This document shows positions 24,185 through 35,400 of a DNA stretch of 64,000 nucleotides, piece by piece. A program made the translations under genes and the position numbers. Within the stretch, counting starts at the first letter, position 1, and each line of letters starts with the position of its first letter. The stretch is from assembly GCA_013400115.1 (NCBI GenBank), contig VXBP01004525.1:1-64000 (forward strand), written 5' to 3'. Under the pieces are notes generated by a model. It did no database searches and had not been told where the DNA came from. It saw nothing but the letters and a program-made list of their open reading frames with translations. Source of the DNA: Rhinopomastus cyanomelas. Taxonomy: Eukaryota > Chordata > Aves > Bucerotiformes > Rhinopomastidae.

Positions 24185-24639
24185 CACTTGATGATACTTG
24201 CCCTGAGTACGTTTCTAGTTTCTAGATGTTTCCCACGCAGTGGATTTCCAGACCCTGTTGTGATTTCTGTATTTACTAACTCCCAACATGTACTTCCAAA
24301 TACTTGTCTGTTCCACCCCTGAGCCCATGCAGACTTCTGTCTCTCACAGCCTGCCTGTCAGCAAGCTTCTTGCTCCAGATTGTCATTGCACAAAGAACCA
24401 TCTCTTTTGTCTGTTTCGTAATGGGATTCTTCTACACTCATTTGACATTTCTGTCCTTGTATTGGAAGAGGAGGTAGACAATACCTTCTTTTGCCATTGC
24501 ATCAATGATTTTAGTTATTATATCTCTGCCTTCTTCATGCTTCTCACCACTATGTCATTTGTTTTTCACTGTGTGGTGAGTTTGCTGTGGCTGGCTTCCA
24601 GGTGCCCAAACTGCCCTGTGATTTTGCCTTCATTAACAG
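24185..24639. other. Unique DNA, no gene recognised
   Basis: A 132-codon plus-strand frame (24288-24686) crosses from here into the next repeat. It is cysteine- and hydrophobic-rich but unlike any family I know, and is probably chance. Confidence 0.45.
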
Positions 24640-25406
24640 AACAAGGGGAAGAAAACAAAACAACAACAAAACAGCTCATGGGTTGAGGTAAGGGCAGGGA
24701 GATCATTCACCAATTACTATCATGGACAAAATAGGCTTGACTTGGGGAAATTCATTTAATTTATTGCCAATCAAACAGAGTAAGATACTGAGAAATATGA
24801 ACAAATCTAAAACCACCTTCACCCCATCTCTCCCTTCTTCCCATGCTCAACTTGACACCTCCACCTCATCCCCACCATGTGGAGCAGACGATGGGGAACT
24901 CTATCCTTTGCACAAGCTGCAGTTCTTGACAAACTGCTCCATCATGAATCTTTTCCACAGGGTGCAGTCCTTCAGAAACAGACGGCTCCAGTGTGGTTCC
25001 CCATGAGGTCACAGGTCCTGCTAGTGTGGTCTCCTCTCCACAGACTGCAGTTCCTCTCCATGGTCTTCACCATGGGCTGCAGGGGAATCTCTGCTCTGGC
25101 ACCTGAAGCATCTTCTCACCCTCCATCTTTACTGACCTTGGTGCCTGCAGAGATGTTTCTCTCATATATTCTCACTCCTCTGCCCCCAGTGTTGTAACAG
25201 AGAAGCTTTTACCTTTTTTTAAAGACAGTGTCACAGAGGTGCTACCATTGTAACTGTTTAGCTCGGTTTTGGCCAGTGGCTGGTCTGCCTTGAAGGTGGA
25301 ACTGGGTCTATTCAACCTGGGGGGGCAACCTGTAGCATCTTCTCAAATAAGAGACCCCTGTAGCTAATCCTCCTGTCAAAAACTTGCTGCAAAAACCAAA
25401 TAAACT
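24640..25406 (+). repeat. Probable dispersed avian repeat (LTR-like)
   Basis: The wording here, for example TCATTTAATTTATTGCCAAT, CACCATGGGCTGCAGGGG, TCTCACTCCTCTGCCCCC and TCACAGAGGTGCTACCA, matches a sequence I recall as widely dispersed in bird genomes. Its middle part (about 24880-25100) repeats the idea CTGCAGTTCYT / CTCCA / GGTC / CCATG at irregular spacing. It may derive from an endogenous retroviral long terminal repeat. That classification is from memory and unverified. Open frames inside it (24722-25197) are incidental. Confidence 0.5.
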
Positions 25407-25500
25407 TGACCAGCCCACCAAGTCACAGCTGGCATGGAAGCTGTTTCTTCTCCTTGACTGCCCTCCATGCTTTTTCTTGAATCTTTTCTATTTCTGCAAT

Positions 25501-25593
25501 ATAGAATCATAGAATCATCAGGGATTGGGAGGGACCTCAAGAGATCATCTAGTCCAATCCCCCTGCCAAAGCAGGATCACCCAGACCAAGTCA
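25501..25593 (-). mobile_element. Young CR1 3' UTR joined to an older CR1
   Basis: In sense orientation this piece starts at TGACTTGGTCTGGGTGATCC, which spans the ORF2 stop codon, and runs through the young 3' UTR to the octamer tail. Its 5' end is fused at the shared TGA to the terminal octamer of an older CR1 (25594-25668). The same join occurs at 47165-47168. Confidence 0.95.
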
Positions 25594-25668
25594 TAGAATC
25601 AGTCTGGGTTAGAAGGGACCACAGGATCATCTAGTTCCAACTCCCCCGCCATGGGCAGGGACACCCCA
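25594..25668 (-). mobile_element. Older CR1 3' end, part of composite tail
   Basis: In sense orientation it reads GGTGTCCCTGCCCATGG, then TTGGAACTAGATGATCC and ends GATTCTA at the join with the young element. It belongs to an older subfamily than the piece it is fused to. Only about 75 bp remains. Confidence 0.9.
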
Positions 25669-28429
25669 CCCTATATATCCTTTTGAGAAGAGGGAATAAG
25701 AATAGTGCAGTGTTCAAGATATGGGTGAACAGAGATTTACAAACATTCAGACTGGCTTCTGTTTACCTTTCTGTTCTTTTCTTTTAAATTACTTGCCATT
25801 TTCTAAATATTACTGAGACAGTTCTATGAACATAGCTGCCATCATAAGTGATGTTTCACTGAAATATTGGTTCTCTTTTGCAAAATCTCCCATCCCCCAA
25901 TTTACTACATCTCTGGGTTTTTGTAGAAATATATTCGCTGAATGTATGGAATGAAAATTAGTAGTAGCAAAAAGTTGAAAATAACAAGGCTGTTAAATTC
26001 ATGTGCATGGCTCATGCTCATGTGAACACGTGCTATAAATAAAGCATTACTTTTTCCTCATGTGTTAATTTACCTTCTCTCTCACACAGTAAAAGGGAGC
26101 AACAGGAGAAATTCTCATCAAGAATGAAAAAAACATTGATTTACCCATGACCAGGCTGAATATTTGCCTAACAGCTCGATTAGGATATATTTACTGCTGC
26201 CCTGAACCTAGAAGAGGTTCTCAGCAAGCCAGGTGATTCCTGGTATGCCAGACAACTGGGCTGACGGATGCCATAATGAGTCTGAAGCTTTACTTTTCCC
26301 TGGGGAAATATGAATCCTGCGTGCATTCATCCATTGTATTTATAATACATGTGTTTGTATAGAAAGATAATGAGATATTTATAAGTGGCACGATGCGTTA
26401 GCCTATAAAATTCATGAGCAATCCATCCATCACGCTCCACGAGAATCAAGACATTAAGCAGTCACTAAGTATCATTTCTTGCTTCCTAAGTTTAATTTTT
26501 AGAGGAACTATGAAAACTGTAAGCTATTAAGTCAAATGTTAACTTTTCGGCATCTGATTAAAAAACTACTTCTCATTATTGTGTGCTTATCTCCTTCATT
26601 ATATAATGCACGTGATTAATATAGTCTGTGGTGCTGTTGATCTACCAGAAAACAGGCAAAAGGAAAGAAAATGTCCACAAAAAGAGCATGTTCAGAAGAT
26701 TTTGTCCGGGAGAAGAGCTATCCAAAACCATGAAGTCATACAGCTCAGAGCAGGAAGCCTTTCATAGTGAATTATACAGGCTACAGGATTATCTGTCAGA
26801 AGTGGCTTTCAATAGCTTATGAAGAACACTTCAGGCCCAGAACAGATGGATGAACAGAGAGAGTGTACCTCCACCTTTACAATAGTCAGGAACTTTGTGT
26901 AAGTCCTTGGACTTAAGAGTTTATGTCACTTCTGGGCTGCTCCAGAGGCCAGGTAAGTTTCATCCATTCCTTGCCTGGAGCTGCCTATAGTATAGCCTTA
27001 GACAGGATGCACTAGAAACACTTCCAGAACGCTGCAAAGTGCAGGAATACTCATGTCAGAGAGTTACTCTGTGCTAATGCAGTGCCTACTGTAAGCAAAC
27101 CTACAGTTTATCAGCTAAAAACACCTTTGGAAGTTTTCAGCAAGAGCCACAACATTGAAGAGATTGCTCTTCACTACCCTGGTACTGCTAGAGTTTGGGT
27201 TGGTTTGTGATCCTTGACTACTAAGGGCAATATTGCAGTTCAAAGAATTATTTCTATCAGGTAAGATGGCAAGTCACTTCATTTAGAGAAGGAAAAGGGA
27301 TAAACCAAACCACATTCCACTGAAAGGGTGAGTGAATCTGTTTTGTTCTTTTATGCCCCTTAGAAAGACACTTGACTCCCATTTGTTCTCCACCAGCCTG
27401 CTTTTTCATTCTTTCTTGTGCTGTTCAGCTAAATGACAACTGCAAATCTTAGCCAATGTTTCCTAAGATTTTTTGAAATGTTTTTTTCCAAAGGAAAATC
27501 ATGGCCTGACCAGTTAATTTAAGCTTGAAAAATAAGAATACTTTGACCCTGTCAGGGCAGAAAAAAATGTTTATAAAAATTACTTGGAAACTAGCATAAG
27601 TTATGTAAAGGAGAAATAGATTGGAAAACCTTGAGAAAATACTGTCTCCCCAAGAAACACAATGTTCATCTGATCAGTGATACAATTAAATCCCCTTGAA
27701 GACATTCAGCTTTCCCTTCTGACCCATGAACTAAAGAATCAAAAAGCAGCAGAACATTATTTCCTCCAAGATGCAGAGATACCCACAGATGAAAAGAAGG
27801 AATTTAAGAGGTTTCATTCAGAAGCATCTATTCACATACTGGAAGTGAAATACACAGATACAGAACTCATTCAGTGGCAAGAGTGCAAATGTAATCTGCA
27901 GCAGGTAGCTTCTACCATCTAATGTAAAACGTAACCTTCTAATGGCTCTAGAGAAGTCTCAAACGGATATGATAATGTCATTTTAATAATATTCCTTTTT
28001 CCATCTCAGGAGAATTGCTGATCCATTTTCTTCTTCATTTCTGACTTTATATTAGACAGGGATAAATTGCACAAATAGTGTTAAATTCGAAGCAATTCTT
28101 GGTCACAAAGCAAGTGACTGGAAAGCAAAGGCTAATTTGTGGTGGAAAAAAGAGAAAGAAACTAAAGCCTGTGCATATGGGCATGGGGTAGAGAACATCA
28201 AAACAAGCCAGCTGGGTTACAAGACATGATACTGCTGTCCACGGAAGCAAACAAAGCATCAGGCTTTCTCAACCTTTTAGAAATCATTTTTTCTTCCTTA
28301 AAAGTAAATCACAAAAATAATGAATACATGAAAGGACAAGACTTTTTTGAGAAGTACAAAGGTTGTATGTGAAAAACTGAAATAAATCTCCGTGCCTTTG
28401 TGACCTGTCTGTTCTAGATTCCCTCTAAT
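25669..28429. other. Unique AT-rich DNA; one exon-like frame
   Basis: Most of this stretch is unremarkable. The plus-strand frame at 27677-27922 (81 codons) is hydrophilic and rich in Glu, Lys and Gln, with wording such as LTHELKNQKAAEHYF and EIPTDEKKEFKRF that looks more protein-like than its neighbours. It starts at GTG, not ATG, has only a weak donor-like CAG/GTAGCT near its end, and I do not recognise it. A coding role is not supported beyond that impression. Confidence 0.4.
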
Positions 28430-29575
28430 TCAGAACAACTAGAGAAGATTATCGGGGGTAGCCAACGTGGATTCACTAAGGGGAAGCCTTGCTTGACTCA
28501 CTTGATAGCCTTCAGTGAAGCCTTGACCAAATGGGTAGATGGCAGTAGGGCATGTCATGTATTTTGACTTCAGTAAGGTTTTTGATGCTGTTTCACTTAA
28601 CATCCCCGTAGGAAGTACTCAAGAAATGAGGATTAGATGATTAGACTGTGAGATGGATTGAAAACTGGCTCAACAATAGAGTTCAGATGTTGGAGTGCGC
28701 CCTCAGCAAGCTTGCTGAAGCTGGAAGGAGTGTGGCTAATACACCCAGAAGGGGAGCTGCTATCCTACAAGCTAGACAGCTGTGCAAGGGGGAACCTTGT
28801 GAAGTTCAGTAAAGACAAGTGTAGAGTCCTTCATCTGTGGAGGAACAAGACCAGGCACCAGTACAGAATAGGAGCCGTCCTGCTGGATAGCAGCTCCATG
28901 GAGAAAGGCCTTCGAGTCCTAGTGGATAGCATGTTATCCCTGGGACAGCAATACGCCCTTGTGGCCAAGAGGGCCAATGGTATCGTAGGGTGCATCAAGA
29001 AAAGTGTGTCCAGCAGGCTGAGAGATGTTCTTTTCCCCCTTTACTCTGCCCTGGTGAGACCACATCTTGAATACTGTATGCAGTTTTGGGTTCTCCAGTT
29101 CAACAGAGATAAGGATCTACTGGAGAGAGTCCAACAGAGGGCTGCAAGGATGGTTAAGGGACTTCAACATCTCTCTTATGAAGAAAGGCTGAGAGAACTG
29201 GGGCTGTATAGTTTTGAGAAAAGAAGGCTGAGAGGGGATCTTATTAATATCTACAGATATCTGAGGAGTGGGTGTCAAGAGGAAGGGGCCATCTTTTCAG
29301 TGGTGCCAAATAACAGGACAAAGAATAACGGGTGTAAGCTAGAACATAAGAAATTCCACCTCAACATGAGGAGAAATTTCTTTGATGTGAGGACAACAGA
29401 GCACTGGAACAGGCTGCCCAGAGAGGTTGTGGAGTCTCCTTCTCTGGAGACTTTCAAAAGCAGCCTGGATGTTGTCCTGTGTGGCCTGATCTAGGTGATC
29501 CTGCTCTGGCAGTGAGGTTGGACTAGATGATCTCTACAGGTCCCTTCCAACCCCTAGGGCTGTATGAGTCTATGA
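28430..29575 (+). mobile_element. Longer CR1 copy with internal deletion
   Basis: The copy runs from within the reverse transcriptase (GGGGTAGCCAACGTGGATTC, then the YFDFSKVFD-coding stretch) to a tail ending GAGTCTATGA. Between the segment for RWIENWL (about 28655) and that for ECALSKL (about 28695) the part that normally encodes the SGVPQGS-type and FADD-type motifs is missing. The upstream part is also in another frame and contains stops. The 3' UTR wording (CTACAGGTCCCTTCCAACCC) differs from the youngest copies, so this is a somewhat older subfamily. Confidence 0.93.
28658..29494 (+). pseudogene. CR1 ORF2 C-terminal half, open but inactive
   Basis: This 278-codon frame is the longest in the window. 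From about residue 47 (LVKFSKDKC) to the natural stop it follows CR1 ORF2: a VLHL block, RANGIVGCIKKSV, PLYSALVRPHLEYC (about residues 127-140), YEERLRELGL, KRRLRGDLINIYRYL, NFFDVRTTEHWNRLP and the terminal VLCGLI. The first 46 residues are out-of-register sequence created by the deletion. The catalytic aspartates are absent, so no polymerase activity is possible. Confidence 0.9.
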
Positions 29576-31997
29576 ACTGTGGCGATGAACAAATGCATCT
29601 ATTTTTGTATAAGCTGTTTCACACACTTGCCTATCTATTTATGCAGTTCAGCAGCTCTTGGAAGCATTCCCCTGAGTCCCAACCTGTCCCTGTATCCCTT
29701 CTACATTTTTAATTTGACTTCCTTCCTGTTAACTCATCTTCTCTAGCTTGATTGTTTTCTGAGTATGCTATTATGATCTTTTTCCAAAATAATACTACAA
29801 GGTACTTATGAAAGTGGATTGTTATTAATTCTCTGCTGTTTACTACTAAAATTGATGTCCAGAGTCAGGTTTTTTTTCTTAGAAGTTTCTTAAGCTTACC
29901 TTTATCTCCAGTTCTTCACTGGCAAGAGGCTGTGATTCCCTCCATAAACAAGACTGACAATTAACCCTCATTCTCAGGACTGTCTTTTAGAGGATTCTCC
30001 ACTGATACTGTTGATATCTCAGGAGATGAGTGTTTGCAGCACTCTCTTACAGAGATGCAAAGACTACCTGTGAAATTTGAATGACGTGACTGCAGGCAAT
30101 ACAAAACTAACAGTCTGAAAACGTCAGACCTCAAACTTTCCTTTCAAGCAGTATATTTTTTCCCTCTACCTCCTGACCTTTTTAAAATCAAGATCAAGGT
30201 TACTTTAAATGAGGTGCACAAAATTATAGCCACCAACCAGTTGTCTTAGAAGTTTCCTTTGGGAAAAATCTCTGTTTGAAGCAAGTGACTCCTTAGTTTC
30301 AGTGGTTTCCAAATGCCTTCACTGCACTGCTCTCAAGGACTGTAGTCCACTTGCCTTACGTAGCATTGAAGAGTCGTTGGCAACTGGTTTTTCTTCGTGA
30401 CTGAGAATGCCCTGTGAGACCTCTTCTCTCTCTGAAAGCAGGAATTGGTTTCCATGGAGAAAATACAACAGCCTAAGCAGACTTACTTTCATAAACCAAA
30501 GAAGAATTGCATATGTCTGAGATGCTACAAAGCAAAGAAATGAAAAGCAGAAACAGTCCTGTTCTTTGTGAAACGGTGGGCAGCTACATTTAGTCCTGAA
30601 GCTGGAGGTTTCTCAAGCCACCAGACTTGCTGTCAGGTATGCTGTTCAATATTGGTTTCCTCAAGACAATGAGTCCAGAGTATGTGTGAAAAACACACCT
30701 CTTATACATATGAATGTAAAAAGTAATCTGGAATAAATACAACTTATTTCAAAAAAGAAAAATAAATAAAGAGGCAAAATCCTTGTCTCTCCTCTTATAA
30801 CACCCTGTTTTCAGGTGTCCCACGCCTGTAATCTTTGGGAGTCTACGATAAAAAGTCCTTGTGGCTCTGCAATGCTACAACACCGTCAGTGCCAGTAGCT
30901 CTGTGTGTGTTATTTAGAGGAGCATCGAAAGACCAGAATGCAGCTGGCAATGAAGTCAGTGGGAACGTTAGATATGTCACCCATGAGCTTCTTTCAAACA
31001 ACCCTACTGTCAGTTAAAATGTCTACTCTGGCCCTACGTGTTGCCTTAATAAGGACACCCAAGTCCTTACTAGCACATCAGATTAAGAACTTCCTACGCA
31101 CCAGGAGTGGCGGCTGCCCAGAACTAGACTGTGATTACAGATTTTGACAAACTCCCAATGGGGTCCTTCTCACATGAGCAGCACACTTGCCAGGCTATTC
31201 CTGGCGTAGGACATTAACTCTCTGCACCCTCGTCTACATAGTCAGGACTTGGCCATGACAACAGCCACCATGTTGCCTTCACGTCTGATTGCTGCTAAGA
31301 GGTTTCCCATTTGTTTCTCTTTCCTCCGAAGAAACTTCTTTCCCACACTTCATACCCTGAATAAAGACCACCACAATCGACTTCCTAATGTGTTTTCAGT
31401 GATGTTTGCACGGAGGTTCTACCTCAAGTGTGAGAACAAGATGCCTTGACAAAACCACTCCATATCCCAAGCCCAAGTGTAGTCTGCCACTGTTATGACT
31501 AAACCAGAAAGCATGACTGAACAGAAACAAACAAGGCCATGAAGTACAGATTCCTAAGCTCATAAGGACTCTGCAAATGGTTCATCAAGGCTTAAATTTC
31601 CAGCAGAAAACTAAAAAAACAATGGCCTAATTGAGCTACCAATGTGTTGCTCAAAATGGTTTTTCCTCCAAAATGCTCACAGGATGGTGAATCCTCAACA
31701 CGGAGTAACATTTTCAGAAACCTCATTGGAAGGCTTTCGAAACACACAAAGTGCTGCTCAGCAGCACAGACCTAGTGGAATTTGATGTAATCCTTATTAT
31801 TCCAGCTTCAATTTATTTTCACGTGACAATTTATGAGTACAGAGTCTGGACTCTTAACTTGGGATTTTCTCCATTTACTTAGAGTACCTACAATTGTTCA
31901 CCTGTGACCACCACGTAAATGGTAGGCCTCCCTGGAATTCCTGCACTAGTTTGCAAAAATTCTCTGGATAGACTTTTCAGTGAAGACATAATGCACA
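29576..31997. other. Unique DNA, no gene recognised
   Basis: Short frames only (80 codons at most). No repeat or RNA gene was recognised. Confidence 0.5.
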
Positions 31998-32423
31998 ATG
32001 GAGCTGCTGGAGGGAGTCCAGTGCAGAGCAACGGGGATTATGAAGGAAATGGAGCACCTCCCTTGTGAGGAGAGGCTGAGGGAGCTGCGTTTCTTTAGTT
32101 TGGAGAAGAGGAGACTGAGGGGTGACCTCATTAATGTCTATAAATATGTGAAGGGTGGGTGTCAGGAGGATGGAGCCAGGTTCTGCTCATTGTCATCTAG
32201 TGATAGGACAAGGGGCAATGGGTGTGAGCTGGAACATAGGAGGTTCCATATAAATAACAGGAGGAACTTCTTCATGGTGAGGTTGACAGAGCACTGGAAC
32301 AGGCTGCCCAGGGGACGTCTCTCAAGATGTTTAAAACCTGCCTGGATGTGTTCTTCCGTGACTTGGTCTAGGGGATCCTGCTGTGTCAGGGGGATTGGAC
32401 TCGATGATCTTTTGACTCTGTGA
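31998..32423 (+). mobile_element. Young CR1 copy with two deletions
   Basis: It starts at GGAGCTGCTGGAGGGAGTCC in ORF2 and ends at an octamer-like CTCTGTGA. Compared with siblings, a short stretch is missing near 32315 (CCCAGGGGACGTCTCTC), which shifts the ORF2 frame. Most of the last part of the 3' UTR, between GATCTTTTGA and CTCTGTGA, is missing as well. Confidence 0.93.
31998..32423 (+). pseudogene. CR1 ORF2 C-terminal remnant, frameshifted
   Basis: The 141-codon frame follows ORF2 from ELLEGVQCRATGIM through EERLREL, KRRLRGDLINVYKYV, RNFFMVRLTEHWNRLP. After that the deletion shifts it, and the final 33 or so codons read the real ORF2 end and 3' UTR in a wrong frame. It begins 5' of the post-polymerase region, so no catalytic motif is present. 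Confidence 0.88.
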
Positions 32424-35400
32424 ATATCAATTAAATATATATAATATTTCAAAAGCAGAAGCCTACAAACATGGAAGACATTTTTAAAGGAATTCGTGAA
32501 AACAGTAACTTCACTGATCTGTTGTGCTAGCCAAGAGTATAAACCTTTGCTATAAACTTGAAAAAGGAAATTAAGTCTTCATTGTTCCCAACTTATTTGC
32601 AGATCACATAACTTCACATGTGAAAAGACATCACCTTTTTAATTTGCTTGCCCTTTTGAATAGGGTCATTTATTTCCATGTTCAAGTATATGTGGAAGTT
32701 TTCACCCTTAACACCCGTACACATGAATAGTGAGGTCCAGCCTACAGGTTACATCTTCAGTTTCATTTGATCTCTCAGTTTTCTTTTCTTATGTGTATTT
32801 TCTAGCACTGTGGTTCCCAGAGAGCTTGGAGGAGTACTCATGGCACTATTTTCTAGAACTGAGAAGAGGAATAAATCATTGTTATGTATTTAGCTCTTTC
32901 AGAAGCACCTATAAAATATTTCCAAACATAAAGCAATATTATGCATGGACATGTTAATACTAGTCTTGATTCTCATGGAGTTCTACACAATTTCCTCCTA
33001 AATTATTGTCCTAACATGGATTTTTTTTTAAGCAACAATTTTTTTTATTATCAGCAAATGAATCCGCTGAGCTCAGAGAGAAGATGTATGTAGTGCTATT
33101 AGGTGAAGGTTAGAAATATGGCCAGTGAAAATGCCAGACAGATTTCTTTTGACCCATAACACACTCCTGAGCATAGGGAATGAAGTCCAGGAGCTACTCT
33201 TATCAGCACTCCTTAGATTCTGCCAGCACCATGAGGGCAATCACACAGCGATGCTGTGGTGTCAGCACACTGTCAGCTGGGGCCTCACCGCTGCAGAACA
33301 GAGCCCTCGGCTGCCCGGGGATAATATCTAGGATAGGCTCAGCACAGCACAAATGAAGGGCTAATAATCTCCACCACAGAGAGCATGCCCTCTGACAGTT
33401 TGATGCTGCACTGAAATTCATAAGCATAGCTCTTCAGCCCGTGCCAAAACCCTAAGACACCTATAAAACCCTACACAGTCTGTTGATGAAATTGAGGAAG
33501 ATTCAGTGCTTTAAAAGAAAACCTGCAGACAAAAGGTACCAGGGTGGAAGGAACACAAGGAAACAAGTGCAAATTGTTCAACTATGGTTATTATTATTAG
33601 CAGAAAATCTCCTCCTCAGTGGTCTTTTTTCTGTTTTTAATTTTAATATGAAGATGCTGAATGGACCTTCAGGTCCAGGCTCTGTTTCTCTACCCATTCC
33701 ATCCCACCCAGTATCTGTGAAGCTGGCAGCACGCAGTATAAATTCTCTTTCCTCTTTTTTCCCCCCTAGTCCTTTAGGATTACAAATGGTGAACTGACTG
33801 CACCAGAGAAAAAGAATAAATAACATTCAGATAACATTTTGAAAAAGAGTGCAATATACTTCTTCATAAGGTGACTTAGGTTTTTTATTTGCAGTACTTC
33901 TTATTATGTTTTGAGCAATCCATTACCTAGCAAATAAAGGAAACCAGGGACAGAAATGTCTTGATGCACTAAAGAACACTTTTTCATTGGGTGATTGCCA
34001 TAAAGAACCATGACTGTTTCCAAAAAGTCGTTTCAAGTGGATGCTTTGGTATAGAGCTTGTAATTGCATGGGCTGCCTCGTTCCCCAAGCACCCTCGCTA
34101 GCTGCTCACTTCCTGTCCTCTCTTTGCTCAGGAGGTTCATTGAATCACAGCTTTTTTGCCTGCCTGAGTTTCACCCACTTGTTACCAGGAATGAATCACA
34201 TCTCTGTAGCATCTCCTCTCAGCCAGGGACTCCAAACAGAGGCAGCAGCCCACAGATCAGTTCCTGATTTCAGTCACGCAAGCAGTTCTCCCATCCCAGG
34301 AGACAGGAATGACCAAGTGTAGTGTTGGATCAGCTCAGGCTCTGGCTGGGTACCACAGGGCAGCAGAGCTGTGCTGCATCAGGGATGCCAGGGAAGCCCA
34401 ATCCCTGGCCACAGGAAGCCACAAACTGCCAAGGGCTACCATGGCACTTACTGCAAAATCTCTTTCCCTCCCATACTGTCTTTCCTTACATGGCAAAAGC
34501 AGTGTGGCTCTAAGTCAGAGTCTCTCTGCAGGCAAAACTGAAAAGCAGCTGCAGTTTTTGCTGCATTCGCCCAGCTGGGCTGTGCTTTAACCCCATCGCT
34601 GCCACTGACTGTACTACTGACTTGCAAGTGGGTCAGAAAGACTTTGGATGGGAAGCAAAACAGTGGAAGCAAGAGGGTGACTAGCCTTGACTGAACCTCT
34701 CTTATCATTCCCCAGAGTCACAGACCTATTACAACAGCAAGTAACCATCTGTTTTTGAATGTTGTCCCGACAAGACCTGGCAGAAAGCAAGATGCAGATT
34801 TTACTACCCTGCCCATCAGCTCTGGCTAAATCTTGAGCAAGTCCTGAGAGAAGTGTGTTTCCTACTGCTCTCCATTTCTGTCCTCTCTAAGAGTCTCACT
34901 TTGACACAGGAGGCCTTCTTTCTCATAAGACAACATTTCTGTGAACTCGTGACTAATAAGGCAACTCAGTAAGACTCTCCACAGCCCAACCCTGCTGCAG
35001 GTTTGCCACATTGCAGAGCAGCTGATGAGACCATGTGTTCTGCCCACGACTTTCCAGCACCTGAGACAAGAATGGCTTTTTCTATTTTTGCTACTCTTTT
35101 CTAGTACAATTTGTCTTAAGAAAGAACCTTTCAACAGCAGACTATCTCTACTAACATTTTCTCCTCCATCCCTTCCCTAGTACGTAAGACAATAGTCATT
35201 AGTTCTAAATATAGTAAAAGTCAGTCACACTGGAATGATTCCCATTAGAATAAATCAATAACCCACATAAAACCAGAGCAAAACTGGATAAATCCACATG
35301 CTTTTAGAAATTAAAAGAGCAGAAGTTTGACAAGCAAAGAAATTTGTTAAAAATCTGAGATTTTATTTAGTGTCTTCATTGCTTATGTTTACCTGCTCTG

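Noticed and set aside
27677..27922. 81-codon plus-strand frame as a confirmed exon
   Set aside because: It looks protein-like, but it begins with GTG, its splice signals are weak and no family is recognised. Mentioned only as a note in the interval entry.
29275..29457. Minus-strand frame inside the 28.4-29.6 kb element
   Set aside because: Antisense of CR1 ORF2. Similar shadows occur opposite most CR1 ORF2 pieces and were left out.
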